DNA of 64,000 nucleotides, taken from the NCBI GenBank assembly GCA_049508795.1, contig JBELAN010000011.1, forward strand, positions 1-64,000. Direction: 5' to 3'. Position numbers and translations under genes: made by a program. The stretch's first letter is position 1, and the number at the start of each line of letters is the position of its first letter. The DNA is from CAIYOL01 sp049508795. GTDB lineage: Bacteria; Planctomycetota; Phycisphaerae; Sedimentisphaerales; Anaerobacaceae. The notes below the pieces were generated by a model. It was not told the DNA's origin. It saw only the letters and a program-made list of their open reading frames with translations, and searched no databases. Positions 57,052 to 64,000 of this stretch are shown here, piece after piece.

Positions 57052-59679
57052 ATGGCCACAGAGACTGAAAAACTGACCCCGGCGATGAAGCAGTTCGCAC
57101 GGTTCAAGCAGAAATACCCTGACTGCATACTCTTTTTTCGAATGGGCGATTTCTACGAGACTTTTTACGAAGACGCCAAAATCTGCTCACGCATCTGCGG
57201 CCTGGTCCTGACCAGCCGAAGCAAAGGCAACAACCCCATCCCGCTGGCCGGCGTGCCATATCACGCTGTCGAAGGTTATTTGAAAAAAATGCTTCAGGCC
57301 GGCTGCAAAGTCGCAGTCTGCGAGCAGGTCGAAGACCCGAAACTCGCAAAAGGCGTTGTCAAACGTGACATCGTCCGAATCGTTACCCCCGGCACCCTCA
57401 CCGACGACATCCTCTTGGATGCCAAGGAAGATAATTTCCTCTGCGCGGTTAATTTGGGAACAAATGCAAAAGTGGCAATCAGCTGGGTCGATATTTCGAC
57501 CGGCCATTTTTTCACGCAGGATATACCTGAAAAAAATCTGCTCGATGAGTTGCTGCGGCTCTCCCCGGCGGAGTGTCTGCTGCCCGACCGCAGGGGCGAA
57601 TTGTTCGAAGCCGAAACAAAAAAACTCGCACAGGACATCGCTCATCTTACCGGCGCAATTGTAACAGAACGCCCCGCCTGGTATTTTGACCCTTACCAGG
57701 CAGAAAAACGGCTCTTAAAACACTTCGGAACTGCCACGCTTGAAGGCTTCGGCATCAGCGACAATGACGGATGCCTGATACCCGCCGCCGGTGCCATCAT
57801 CGAATATCTGAACGAAACGCAAAAGACCGCGCTCAGCCACATCCAGTGCCTGAAAAAAATCAATCGCAAAAATTTCCTGCAAATCGACCAGACTTCTCTG
57901 GCAAGTCTCGAAATCCTGCGGACCATTCGCACCGAAAGTAAAAAAGGAACACTGCTGGACTGCCTCGATGAAACCCTCACGCCGATGGGCGGCAGAATGA
58001 TACGGGGCTGGCTGTGTATGCCGCTCTGTGACCTCGGCGCAATAGAGCTTCGTCAGGACGCTGTCGAAGAAATGATAAATTCCGACACCAAGCTGGCTGA
58101 TATTCGCAAACTGCTCGCTGACATTGCCGATTTGGAGCGAATCGCCGCTCGCATCAGTACATTCCGCGCAATCCCAAGGGATTTCGTTGCCCTTGAAGCC
58201 ACATTACGACAGGTTCCGCTGCTGCGGGAGCTTTTAGGGCAATTCACTGCCGACCTTGCTTTACAATTGGCCCAAAAATGCGACAGTATGGATGAGCTTG
58301 CCGATTTGCTCCGCTCCGCTATCGAGCCGAACTGCCCTTCACACCTTCGTGATGGCGGCGTGATAAAAAAAGGATTCAACGAGGAACTCGACCGCCTGCG
58401 CTCAATCTCAAAAGACGGACAAAGCTGGCTGCGAAACTATCAAAAGCAGCAGTCGCAGCGCACCGGCATAGGCAATTTGAAGGTCGGCTACAACAAAGTC
58501 TTCGGCTACTATATCGAAATAAATCACTCCGCAGCGGATAAAGTCCCCAACGACTATGTTAGAAAACAGACAATCAAAAATGCGGAACGCTACATTACCG
58601 ATGAACTGAAAGAATACGAAACTCAGGCCCTAAGCGCAGACGAAAAGGCATTGGAACTGGAGCTTCAGCTCTTCGAGCAAATCCGCAGTCAAGCCGCTCA
58701 ATACATAAGCCGATTGCAAAACCTCGCCGACACCATCGCGCAGTGCGACTGCCTGACAACCCTCGCTTACTTAGCCGGGCGACGAAACTACATCCGGCCG
58801 AAAATAACCGACGGCGGAGAACTAACTATAAAAGAAGGAAAGCACCCCGTCCTCGCTGAAACACTCGGTGCCGAATTCGTCCCTAACGACATAGAGGTTG
58901 GCGGAGAAGCCGGGGACGTACTTGTCATCACAGGCCCGAATATGTCCGGCAAAAGCACATACATAAGGCAAACCGCTCTGCTGGTTATTATGGCCCAGGC
59001 CGGCTCTTTTATCCCCGCCAAAGACGCTCAGCTCGGATTAGTCGATAGAATCTTCACCCGCGTCGGTGCTTCCGACGAGCTTGTCCGCGGCCAATCCACC
59101 TTTATGGTCGAAATGACCGAAACCGCAAACATCATTAATAATGCAACAGAAAAGTCCCTCGTTGTTCTCGACGAAGTCGGCCGCGGCACAAGCACTTACG
59201 ATGGCCTCGCCCTTGCCTGGGCTATTACCGAACATATCGCAAATAAAATAAAGTGCCGAACGCTTTTTGCTACGCACTATCACGAACTGACGGAATTAGC
59301 CGAGTTGTTCACGAATGTTAAGAATTGCAACGTCGCCGTCCGCGAATGGGCCGACGAGGTCGTCTTTTTGCATAAGATTCTGCCCGGCGGAACAGATAAA
59401 TCTTACGGCATCCACGTTGCAAAATTAGCCGGCGTCCCTAAACCAATCGTCGAACGAAGCAAAGAAATCCTCGAAGAATTGGAAAACACCTTTGCTAAGG
59501 AAGCCACCAGCCGAGGCCTTGCAAAGCACAAAACAAAAAAACCGCCACAGGATATCCTCTTCGTCCAGAAACACAAATCCGTCCTCGATAAACTCTCAAC
59601 GACGGATGTCAACAACCTCACTCCTATCGAAGCGATAAATCTGTTAAGTCAAATAAAAAAGGAAATCGATGGAACGTAG
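57052..59679 (+). CDS. mutS: DNA mismatch repair protein MutS
   Basis: 875 residues with all domains. The mismatch-recognition FFRMGDFYETF (Phe-x-Glu motif) lies near residue 25-35, the lever/clamp region in the middle, and the ATPase has GPNMSGKSTYIRQ, FMVEMTE, LDEVGRGTSTYDG and ATHYHEL. A C-terminal segment after about 800 includes the dimerisation helices. MutL is not in the window. It follows the mnmE-like gene by nine bases, and its last 11 bases overlap the DUF2284 gene. Confidence 0.97.
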   Translation: MATETEKLTPAMKQFARFKQKYPDCILFFRMGDFYETFYEDAKICSRICGLVLTSRSKGNNPIPLAGVPYHAVEGYLKKMLQAGCKVAVCEQVEDPKLAKGVVKRDIVRIVTPGTLTDDILLDAKEDNFLCAVNLGTNAKVAISWVDISTGHFFTQDIPEKNLLDELLRLSPAECLLPDRRGELFEAETKKLAQDIAHLTGAIVTERPAWYFDPYQAEKRLLKHFGTATLEGFGISDNDGCLIPAAGAIIEYLNETQKTALSHIQCLKKINRKNFLQIDQTSLASLEILRTIRTESKKGTLLDCLDETLTPMGGRMIRGWLCMPLCDLGAIELRQDAVEEMINSDTKLADIRKLLADIADLERIAARISTFRAIPRDFVALEATLRQVPLLRELLGQFTADLALQLAQKCDSMDELADLLRSAIEPNCPSHLRDGGVIKKGFNEELDRLRSISKDGQSWLRNYQKQQSQRTGIGNLKVGYNKVFGYYIEINHSAADKVPNDYVRKQTIKNAERYITDELKEYETQALSADEKALELELQLFEQIRSQAAQYISRLQNLADTIAQCDCLTTLAYLAGRRNYIRPKITDGGELTIKEGKHPVLAETLGAEFVPNDIEVGGEAGDVLVITGPNMSGKSTYIRQTALLVIMAQAGSFIPAKDAQLGLVDRIFTRVGASDELVRGQSTFMVEMTETANIINNATEKSLVVLDEVGRGTSTYDGLALAWAITEHIANKIKCRTLFATHYHELTELAELFTNVKNCNVAVREWADEVVFLHKILPGGTDKSYGIHVAKLAGVPKPIVERSKEILEELENTFAKEATSRGLAKHKTKKPPQDILFVQKHKSVLDKLSTTDVNNLTPIEAINLLSQIKKEIDGT

Positions 59680-60214
59680 GACAAAAGCTTCGACTAAGCA
59701 AACAAAGCTATCTAACAAAGAACTGTGCTCGCTTGCGAAAGGCAAATCCGGCGTCTTAGACGCCCGTATAATCTCTCCGTCAGAAGTTGTAACTGCCGGC
59801 TGGGTTCGGCTGAAGTGTCAGTTCGGTTGCGATGGATACGGCCAGTGCCTTGTTTGTCCGCCGTTCACGCCGACGCCGGAGCAGATGCGGAATGTCTTGG
59901 ATGCTTATCGTCGGGCGATATTGATACATTGTCTGCCGGATGCCGACGTAAAGGCGATAGCCGCTGAGCTTGAACGGGAGATTTTCCTTGCCGGCTATTG
60001 GAAGGCCTTCGGCCTCGGCGCAGGCCCCTGTTATTTTTGCAAGCAGTGTCCCGTAGAGGAGAGGCAGTGTCGCCACGCTGACCGTGCCCGCCCGGCTATG
60101 GAGGCCTGCGGTATCGATGTCTTTTCAACGGTTAAAAAGGTCGGCTTTCCCATCGAAGTCGTCCGAACCACCCGCCAGTGCCCAAACTACTACGGCCTGA
60201 TTCTGGTTGATTGA
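59669..60214 (+). CDS. DUF2284 cysteine-rich metal-binding protein
   Basis: 181 residues. Cysteine clusters: KCQFGCDGYGQCLVCPPFTP, then CYFCKQCPVEERQCRHADRARP, and RQCPNYYGL. This is the DUF2284 pattern, common in anaerobes and methanogens and thought to bind metal or Fe-S clusters; function unknown. It begins within the last codons of mutS (11-base overlap), so it is translationally linked. The first 25 residues are Lys/Thr-rich, so a start further in is possible. Confidence 0.85.
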   Translation: MERRTKASTKQTKLSNKELCSLAKGKSGVLDARIISPSEVVTAGWVRLKCQFGCDGYGQCLVCPPFTPTPEQMRNVLDAYRRAILIHCLPDADVKAIAAELEREIFLAGYWKAFGLGAGPCYFCKQCPVEERQCRHADRARPAMEACGIDVFSTVKKVGFPIEVVRTTRQCPNYYGLILVD

Positions 60215-60275
60215 CGCAGAGTGAATCTGCGTCAAATATATTGACAGAAACCAATAAGGCAGGTATTTTGTAATT

Positions 60276-60503
60276 ATGGCTGACCATAAACAAGATACCT
60301 TGGCTAATTTTCTCACCTCCGCCCTCGATATGGAGGATGAAATCAGCAACAGCGTTTACAAAGACTATGTGAACGCAAAGAACTGGCCGAAAAACCTCAA
60401 GCCGGAGGCTTTCCAGCAAATAAAGGAATACTTAACTATCCTCATCGAAGATACGCGAAGACACAGAAAAATAATCGCAGGGCTTATCGAAAAGCATGGC
60501 TAA
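60276..60503 (+). CDS. small helical protein, first half of a ferritin-like pair
   Basis: 75 residues predicted as two long helices (about 8-35 and 43-73). Helix 1 has MEDEIS (Glu20, Glu22); helix 2 has LIEDTRRHRKII, ending in His63 but with Thr60 where E-x-x-H would need Glu. On its own it resembles half of a ferritin/rubrerythrin bundle. It overlaps the next gene by eight bases. I know no named family for it. Confidence 0.6.
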   Translation: MADHKQDTLANFLTSALDMEDEISNSVYKDYVNAKNWPKNLKPEAFQQIKEYLTILIEDTRRHRKIIAGLIEKHG

Positions 60504-60717
60504 GATTAGAAACCGGAATAAAGAGAAAATCATCAGCGAGTTTGAAATGATGAGAGATTTCGAGCTGACCGTCAAGGCCCTTTATATCAAGATTGTCAAC
60601 TCGCCTGATGTGAAAGACCAGAAGATTAAAGACATCTTCGCAAAAATAGCTGAAGATGAGCAGCGCCACTCTGAACTCGTCCAGAAAATCATCAATATCG
60701 CCACAAACGCCCTGTAA
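60496..60717 (+). CDS. small helical protein with E...ExxH, second half of a ferritin-like pair
   Basis: 73 residues, two helices. Helix 1 has FEMMRDFELTVKALY (Glu23); helix 2 has AEDEQRHSELV, with Glu55 and His58 making a correct E-x-x-H. That is one half-site of a diiron centre. The gene starts inside the preceding one with an eight-base overlap. A hetero- or homodimer of two-helix subunits, as in encapsulated ferritins, would complete a four-helix bundle. Role inferred. Confidence 0.65.
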   Translation: MAKIRNRNKEKIISEFEMMRDFELTVKALYIKIVNSPDVKDQKIKDIFAKIAEDEQRHSELVQKIINIATNAL

Positions 60718-60779
60718 TCACCCGTCGATACTTGTTATAACAATCCGCATAGTATGAGGTTATCACTTCATCTTCTATT

Positions 60780-60801
60780 GTTAACCACAGACAAGGTTAA
60801 C
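60780..60801. terminator. possible hairpin between convergent genes
   Basis: GTTAACC (60780-60786) pairs with GGTTAAC (60795-60801) over an 8-base loop, between the ends of the half-ferritin gene and the flavoprotein gene. There is no long T run, so its terminator role is weak. Confidence 0.35.
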
Positions 60802-60804
60802 CTC

Positions 60805-62037
60805 CTAAAATTTACTGGCGGAGGCCCCGGCTAATGCGCCTGTTGACCAGCATATCTGAAGATTATATCCGCCGCAGGGGCCGTCAACGTCCAGAATCTC
60901 TCCGGCGAAGAATAAACCCGGACAAATTTTAGATTCCATCGTCTTACTCTCTATCTCAGAAGTACTTACGCCTCCGCGTGTCACTATCGCTTCCGCAATC
61001 GGCCGGGTTCTTACCATCGAAAGCGGCAGCTTCTTCAATAATTGAATGATTTTTCTTCGCTGCTCTTTTTTCAACTGGCTGCCGGTTGTTTCAGCAATCC
61101 CCGCCTGACGGCAAAGAAAACCCGCTAATCTTTTGGGGACAAGGTCAAAGAGAATGTTGACAACGATTTTTTTGGGGTATTTTGCAAACAAGCCAAGCAG
61201 GAATTCATTAAATTCAGCTTCATTCATCGCCGGAACAAAGTCGATGAAGACCTCGACCGGCTTTTGTGCGGGCAAATAGTCGGTAAGATGCCGGCTCATA
61301 TCCCACGCCGCAAGGCCGCCTATGCCGTCATCGGTAAAAACAAACGCACCGGCAGTGGTGATTTTCTTATTATCAATGCGTGCAGAAATTTTAACATTTT
61401 CGACGGCGGTTCCGGCGATTTGAGCGGTCCATTTTTCACGCGTTACGAGCGGCACAAGCGACGCTTTGGGCTCGACGATTGTATGTCCCAATTCCCGTGC
61501 GAATTTATAGCCATCGCCAGTTGAGCCGGTCTGAGGAAAAGACAAGCCTCCGGTTGCGATAATAACTTTCTCAGCGACAAAATCCTCGCGACTCGTATGA
61601 ATTACAAAAAAATCTCCTTCCCGTGTTATATTTTTGACAGATTTATCAAAAAAGAATCGCACACCGGCATCTTTTGCGCGTTTTATTAAACAATCTCTCA
61701 CATCTGAGGCGCGGTCGGAAGAAGGAAAGGCACAGCCATCAGGTTCGACTATGCTTTCCAATCCTAATTCGCGGAAGAACTGTCGTGCCTGCTCCGGCGT
61801 AAAGCGGTGCAAGCTGTAACTTAGGAATCTGCCTTTTGGACCGAAGGCCCGCACAATCTCGTCGGGGCCAGCCAGATGTGTAAAATTGCACCTTCCGCCG
61901 CCGGTCAGGAGAAGTTTTCTGCCTGCGGTGGTATTGGTTTCAATTACAATAGTTTCGGCATTTGCAAGGGTGCAGTGGATAGAAGCCATCAGGCCAGCGG
62001 GGCCAGCTCCGATTATGCAGACTTTTGCTCGTTCCAA
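60805..62037 (-). CDS. NAD(P)/FAD-dependent oxidoreductase, YhiN/HI0933 family
   Basis: 410 residues from the TTG at 62037, chosen because AAGGAG lies exactly 7 bases upstream and this gives MERAKVCIIGAGPAGLMA, the FAD-binding N-terminus. Further motifs: LLLTGGGRCNFTH, ATGGLSFPQTGSTGDGY, VTRGGVSTSEI and GEILDVDGPCGGYNLQ. An upstream ATG would add 17 residues without homology. Family members are flavoproteins of uncertain reaction. Convergent with the half-ferritin genes. Confidence 0.9.
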   Translation of the reverse strand: MERAKVCIIGAGPAGLMASIHCTLANAETIVIETNTTAGRKLLLTGGGRCNFTHLAGPDEIVRAFGPKGRFLSYSLHRFTPEQARQFFRELGLESIVEPDGCAFPSSDRASDVRDCLIKRAKDAGVRFFFDKSVKNITREGDFFVIHTSREDFVAEKVIIATGGLSFPQTGSTGDGYKFARELGHTIVEPKASLVPLVTREKWTAQIAGTAVENVKISARIDNKKITTAGAFVFTDDGIGGLAAWDMSRHLTDYLPAQKPVEVFIDFVPAMNEAEFNEFLLGLFAKYPKKIVVNILFDLVPKRLAGFLCRQAGIAETTGSQLKKEQRRKIIQLLKKLPLSMVRTRPIAEAIVTRGGVSTSEIESKTMESKICPGLFFAGEILDVDGPCGGYNLQICWSTGALAGASASKF

Positions 62038-62081
62038 CCCGAATCTCCTTAAGCCATCACCTTGACGGCGATTGCTAAACA

Positions 62082-62110
62082 TAGACAAGGACGAATTTTA
62101 CACATATAAT
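62082..62110 (+). promoter_or_regulatory. promoter of glycyl-tRNA synthetase
   Basis: TAGACA (62082-62087), 17-base spacer, perfect TATAAT (62105-62110), 31 bases before the ATG. Confidence 0.65.
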
Positions 62111-62141
62111 AGCCGCCAACAGATTTTTTGGAGAGCAAAAT

Positions 62142-63608
62142 ATGGCTAAAATCACCAAGCTCGATGACATCGTATCTTTGTGCAAACGGCGGGGTTTTAT
62201 ATTTCAGTCCAGCGAAATCTACGGAGGGCTGGCAAGCTGCTACGACTATGGCCCGTTAGGCGTTGAGCTGAAAAATAATGTCAAAAAGGCCTGGTGGAAG
62301 GCGGTCGTGCAGATGCGAGACGACGTCGTAGGTTTGGATTGCAGTATCCTGATGCACCCATTGGTGTGGAAGGCATCCGGCCACGCCGACAAATTCGCCG
62401 ACCTGATAGCGGAATGCAAAAAGTGCAACACGAGAACAAGAGTTGACCATCTGGCCAATCATACTGAAGAACATACCGAGCATATCTCAATCGATGCAGC
62501 CCTGGCAAAAGCCCACGATTTAAGCAATAAGGTATGTCCCAACTGCGGGGCGGTCGGGCAATTTACCGAGCCGATGCCGTTTAAGCTGATGTTCGAGACG
62601 CAAATGGGAGCCAACGTTGACGATTCGATGACGATGCAGCTTCGCCCGGAGACGGCCCAGGGGATTTTTGTCAATTTCAGGAACGTTCTCGACACTACCA
62701 GAGTCAAGATTCCTTTCGGAATTGCCCAAATCGGCAAAAGCTTCCGCAACGAGGTAACAACCAAGGCATTTATTTTTCGCACGCGCGAGTTCGAACAGGC
62801 GGAGCTTGAGTTCTTCTGCGAGCCGGGCACCGATGAGAAATGGTATGAACACTGGAGGCAAGCGAGGTTTAATTGGTACATAAATTTAGGCATAAAGAAA
62901 GAGAACCTGCGATTTCGCGAGCACGAAGCCAATGAGCTTGCGCATTACGCCAAGGCGTGCGTGGACGTCGAATACAAATTCCCCTTCGGCTCAGGCGACT
63001 GGCAGGAGCTGGAAGGCGTTGCGAACCGCACGGACTATGACCTGCGGCAGCATCAGCGGGGAATGAGGACGCTTAATAAGTGGTTCGAAAATGACAGGAA
63101 GCTAACAAATATCGGATTGGCCGATGAGGCGGAAGATTACCAGTCCGGGCCGTTATCGTATTTCGATGAAGAGAAGAAACGGCGATACATTCCTTACGTG
63201 ATTGAGCCAAGCGCCGGCATAGATAGAAGTGCGATGGCCTTTTTAGTTGATGCTTATGACGAAGATGAGGTCCGCGGGGAAAAGAGGAATCTTTTAAGGT
63301 TTCATCCGGCCCTTGCGCCGGTAAAAGCCGGGATTTTTCCATTAGTTAAGAAGGACGGGATGCCGGAGATTGCGCGGAAAATCTACGACGATTTGAAAAG
63401 GCATTTCAACTGCTTTTACGATGAGAAAGGCGCGGTCGGCAGACGATACCGCAGGCAGGACGAGGCGGGGACACCATTCTGCATTACCGTTGACGGCCAG
63501 ACTACCCAGGACAATACAGTAACCATCCGTGAACGCGATTCGATGGAGCAGATAAGGGTCTCGACCGGCCAATTACTTAACCACCTGCGGGAAAAGCTGG
63601 GGATGTGA
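62142..63608 (+). CDS. glyQS: glycine-tRNA ligase, single-chain dimeric type
   Basis: 488 residues of the archaeal/eukaryotic-like class II form, not the bacterial alpha2-beta2 form. Blocks: RGFIFQSSEIYGGLASCYDYGP (written in two parts: RGFIFQSSEIY and GGLASCYDYGP), LRPETAQGIF (motif 2 region), RNEVTTKAFIFRTREFEQ, and PSAGIDRSAMAFL (motif 3). A C4-like zinc segment has CKKCNTRTR and CPNCG. The anticodon-binding domain occupies the last 130 residues. SD-like GGAG lies before the ATG. Followed after three bases by a YhcH-like gene. Confidence 0.96.
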   Translation: MAKITKLDDIVSLCKRRGFIFQSSEIYGGLASCYDYGPLGVELKNNVKKAWWKAVVQMRDDVVGLDCSILMHPLVWKASGHADKFADLIAECKKCNTRTRVDHLANHTEEHTEHISIDAALAKAHDLSNKVCPNCGAVGQFTEPMPFKLMFETQMGANVDDSMTMQLRPETAQGIFVNFRNVLDTTRVKIPFGIAQIGKSFRNEVTTKAFIFRTREFEQAELEFFCEPGTDEKWYEHWRQARFNWYINLGIKKENLRFREHEANELAHYAKACVDVEYKFPFGSGDWQELEGVANRTDYDLRQHQRGMRTLNKWFENDRKLTNIGLADEAEDYQSGPLSYFDEEKKRRYIPYVIEPSAGIDRSAMAFLVDAYDEDEVRGEKRNLLRFHPALAPVKAGIFPLVKKDGMPEIARKIYDDLKRHFNCFYDEKGAVGRRYRRQDEAGTPFCITVDGQTTQDNTVTIRERDSMEQIRVSTGQLLNHLREKLGM

Positions 63609-63611
63609 AAA

Positions 63612-64000
63612 GTGATTGTCGATAAAATCGAAAATGCGTATTTATATGCGGGGCTTTCGGCAAAGATAAAAAAGGGGCTTGAAGTTCTGAAAGATAAGAA
63701 GCTGTCTGCAAAAGAAGATGGGCGTTATGACATTGATGGTGACTATCTTTACTACATTATCCAGCGCTACACAACCAAACCCATCGAGCAAGGCAGGATA
63801 GAGGCCCACAAAAAGTATATTGATATTCAATTTGCAGCGAGCGGCGAAGAAGTGATAGGACATTCCTTGCTCGGTCAACTGAACATCGAAAAGCCATACG
63901 ATGAGGCCAAAGACGTGGCTTTCTATAAAGTGCCGGAGAAAATCAATACCGTAAAATTGAGCAAAGGAATGTTCTGTATCCTGTTTCCGCAGGACGGCCA
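63612..64000 (+). CDS. YhcH/YjgK/YiaL (DUF386) family protein, 3' end outside window
   Basis: 129 residues are visible, from GTG 63612, three bases after the glyQS stop: MIVDKIENAYLYAGLS onward, with EAHKKYIDIQFAASGEE and FCILFPQDG at the window edge. This is the cupin-like YhcH family, often linked to sialic acid or sugar-acid use; the metal-binding H-x-x-x-D-x-Q-like block (HKKYIDIQ) is present and the following C-terminal His region is cut off. Frame is the same as glyQS, so a read-through mutation would fuse them. I translated this end by hand. Confidence 0.85.
   Translation, partial: MIVDKIENAYLYAGLSAKIKKGLEVLKDKKLSAKEDGRYDIDGDYLYYIIQRYTTKPIEQGRIEAHKKYIDIQFAASGEEVIGHSLLGQLNIEKPYDEAKDVAFYKVPEKINTVKLSKGMFCILFPQDG

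Noticed and set aside
1..64000. Insertion sequence or prophage
   Set aside because: I saw no transposase, integrase, phage structural gene or paired inverted ends with target duplication. The DUF5131 protein has phage relatives but stands in a bacterial cassette.

Overview
The window looks like chromosome of an anaerobic or oxygen-sensitive diderm bacterium, most likely a planctomycete of the Phycisphaerae/Sedimentisphaerales kind. That placement is inference from gene content, not from a marker phylogeny. Diderm features are LptB, an OMF-type outer-membrane channel, a tripartite RND pump, a lone MCE protein and several lipoproteins. Anaerobic features are a ferredoxin-linked 2-oxoacid oxidoreductase, rubrerythrin, superoxide reductase, a flavodiiron protein and a membrane pyrophosphatase. 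Gene order is broken up in the planctomycete manner: L27 without L21, rnpA without rpmH, and dnaA without dnaN. No transposase, integrase, CRISPR array or rRNA gene was seen.

Layout. 1-3501: the end of a zinc-ribbon/PH-domain membrane protein, then a three-gene leftward cassette (DUF5131 three-Cys protein, its TcmP partner, and an unknown AT-rich gene) that looks acquired. 3.7-11.5 kb: der, cstA, a lipoprotein-cdaA-cdaR c-di-AMP operon, enolase and an FtsB-like divisome gene. 11.5-21.6 kb: a duplicated terminator unit, dnaA with a possible origin, rsmB-fmt-def, lptB, and rightward phosphoesterase-yidC-mnmE. 21.7-30.9 kb: an RCC1 stub, an Rrf2-cupin-zinc ribbon operon behind an IscR-type-1-like site, and a Cus-type copper/silver efflux operon ending in a transglutaminase-like gene.

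31-41.4 kb is a nearly continuous leftward oxygen-defence island: rubrerythrin, thiol peroxidase, flavodiiron protein, superoxide reductase, two ferritin-like proteins, a flavin-reductase/rubredoxin fusion, G6PDH, nickel SOD and KorAB. Read together, G6PDH and KorAB would supply NADPH and reduced ferredoxin. The flavin-rubredoxin protein would pass electrons to superoxide reductase, rubrerythrin and the flavodiiron protein. Nickel SOD would act outside the cytoplasm.

41.8-64 kb: tRNA-Arg(CCU), a DUF3313 lipoprotein, a YcaC-like hydrolase, a relic region full of interspersed repeats, an rnpA-merR-MCE operon, a divergent membrane pyrophosphatase, the pnt transhydrogenase operon, a TlpA-like lipoprotein, rpmA-obg-coaX, a second and very different MnmE-like GTPase, mutS-DUF2284, two overlapping half-ferritin genes, a YhiN-type flavoprotein, glycyl-tRNA synthetase and the start of a YhcH-family gene.

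The points most worth following are the two mnmE-like genes with complementary losses, the TcmP cassette, the oxygen island with its nested rubredoxin start, dual-start peroxidase and Sec-exported NiSOD, the split ferritin pair, and the recurring non-coding repeat families, some of which run into gene starts.
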